Origin: Chara braunii
Lineage: Eukaryota; Streptophyta; Charophyceae; Charales; Characeae
Length of the DNA: 25,776 nucleotides
Direction: 5' to 3'
Assembly: GCA_003427395.1 (NCBI GenBank)
Contig: BFEA01000557.1
Coordinates: forward strand, 741,481 to 767,256
Below, in pieces: positions 25,001-25,776 of this stretch. Made by a program: the position numbers and the translations under genes. The notes below the pieces were generated by a model that made no database searches, had not been told where the DNA came from, and was given only the letters and a program-made list of their open reading frames with translations. Positions within the stretch are counted from its first letter, which is position 1, and each line of letters starts with the position of its first letter.

Positions 25001-25690
25001 GATGGCGAAGGTCCGGAAGCTCGCGCGACACATGGTGGCTCGACTCTGGTGCTGGTGGGATGCAGCTTGGCATTACATCACGGGGCAGCACCTACCATGG
25101 AGCATAAAGGCACTCCTGTTTGGAGTGTTGCCGCCGGAAGGATCAGAATGAAGCCCATTTATGCTTAACCTGTTACAATACACCAAGCTGGCAATCCTTA
25201 CATCTGCATGGCGTATGAGATGCGCCTACAAAAGAAACCAACAAACATTCGGATTCATTCATGCAAGTTCCACGATTGCCGACACCATAACAGCTCAGAC
25301 CCAAGATGCCTGGAAAAATCTCAAGACCAAACTTAAACCACCAGTGCTTCCTTGAGTTCGTTAACGCACCACAATTTTAGGAAATGTACGGGCCACTACA
25401 GAAGCGCCCAAATTCATCCGACTAAAAACGTTTCTACTCTATTTTTTTCCGCGGCCGATAGCTGGGCCAAGTATTGGTGGTTTAAACAAGCGATGGAAGA
25501 TCCGAATCGGACGCAACTGATAGAAAACTTTCGCAATACATGGGTGGACCGGGGCCAGAAACTGTGTACACTCGACCACCAACACAATCTGCAGTGGCAA
25601 CCCTGGCTCCTTCCCACGGACCACTTCACCACTGAATTCCAACCTACGAATTTCTTACTGATTTCTAGCAATCCTTTGGAGGGCTAACTG
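25001..25690 (+). pseudogene. LINE-like C-terminal tail, probably LINE 2
   Basis: A plus-strand frame reads MVARLWCWWDAAWHYITGQH and LPWSIKALLFGVLPPEGSE, then after a stop MLNLLQYTKLAILTSAWRMR and CAYKRNQQTF. The W...W..i.g..l.w..k..lfG...N...L..tK..I..aw pattern is the usual sequence after the LINE zinc-binding domain, missing at 23055. The next frame (25352-25687; WAKYWWFKQAMEDPNRTQLI) is Trp-rich but not assigned. Sequence after 25690 is C-rich and runs off the window. Confidence 0.55.
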
Positions 25691-25776
25691 GGCCCATCAT
25701 AATCAGAACATGTGCGACTCCTATCTAAACACCCTCACCTTCCCCCCTGCTTTCCTCGTCCCCCACCCCTTCCCCT

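Larger units (their letters stand above)
18655..25690 (+). mobile_element. LINE 2: non-LTR retrotransposon with nested insertions
   Basis: Modules in order: AP-type endonuclease (GDFN, SRID), linker, RT fingers and motif A (FIDFKKAYDHVD), motif B (RQGDPIAPM...LFVLVMEAL), motif C (FADD), thumb, and CxxC...HxxxxxC zinc-binding region, with a further LINE-like tail at 25020-25340. ORF1 and the first part of the endonuclease are missing. Interruptions are a TTAA-flanked MITE (20309-20508), a 474-bp insertion (20661-21134), and an unexplained 1.9-kb stretch (23056-25000). Frameshifts and stops, including TGG to TGA in the VDW motif, show it is dead. Confidence 0.8.

Noticed and set aside
1-25776. 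CRISPR array, rRNA, or bacterial operon
   Set aside because: No regularly spaced identical repeats with unique spacers, no rRNA conserved blocks, and the coding content is eukaryotic retroelement debris.

Overview
This is a eukaryotic, intergenic, repeat-dominated window. Evidence for that is the long (CA)n and (CT)n microsatellites, A-tails on retroposons, decayed LINE and Penelope-like reverse transcriptases, short elements with terminal inverted repeats (TIRs), and no intact host gene. Two features hint at the green lineage (an alga or plant with a large genome): a Penelope-like element whose GIY-YIG nuclease lies upstream of the RT, and type III hammerhead ribozymes in a ~314-bp repeat, as in plant retrozymes. 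This is an inference; no host gene fixes the species.

Layout. 1-1590: purine-rich and A-rich low-complexity DNA, one minus-strand coding remnant (140-540), and a compound CA array. 1593-2170: two tandem copies of a repeat, each carrying a decayed hammerhead ribozyme, separated by (CA)n. 2252-2735: a perfect 30-bp hairpin and a 25-bp minisatellite. 2872-4290: a tRNA-like SINE head, two copies of a ~120-bp MITE, and an ~860-bp tandem array. 4919-5040: (CT)n with an unresolved base. 5737-7921: a run of DNA transposons that all end in GGG(C/T)CT...AGGCCC, three with exact 3-bp target duplications (ATC, TTG, TTC). The largest (1,340 bp) split a LINE inside an RT motif.

6303-10605 (+): LINE 1, a 5'-truncated, frameshifted non-LTR retrotransposon (RT fragment, thumb, zinc-binding C-terminus, A-tail), interrupted by the 1,340-bp element. 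10616-14600 (-): a Penelope-like retroelement reading, in its own 5'->3' order, GIY-YIG, linker, RT motif 1, motif A, motif B, motif C, thumb, and a hammerhead-like 3' motif; it is broken in several frames. 14733-18600: low-copy filler with a 64-bp duplication, a palindrome, two hairpin or MITE-like elements, a 33-bp minisatellite and a long poly-C tract. 18655-25690 (+): LINE 2, with AP endonuclease, RT and zinc-binding domains. It is broken by a 200-bp TTAA-flanked MITE, a 474-bp inverted-repeat insertion with CCCATG duplication, and possibly a ~1.9-kb insert, and it resumes near the window end.

The elements can be ordered by nesting: LINE 1 first, then the 1,340-bp transposon into it, with a MITE inside that transposon; LINE 2 first, then its two insertions. 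None of the reverse transcriptases appears functional. The most novel candidates are the hammerhead-bearing dimer, the permuted Penelope-like element, and the GGGCCT transposon family with its dense array of subterminal motifs.
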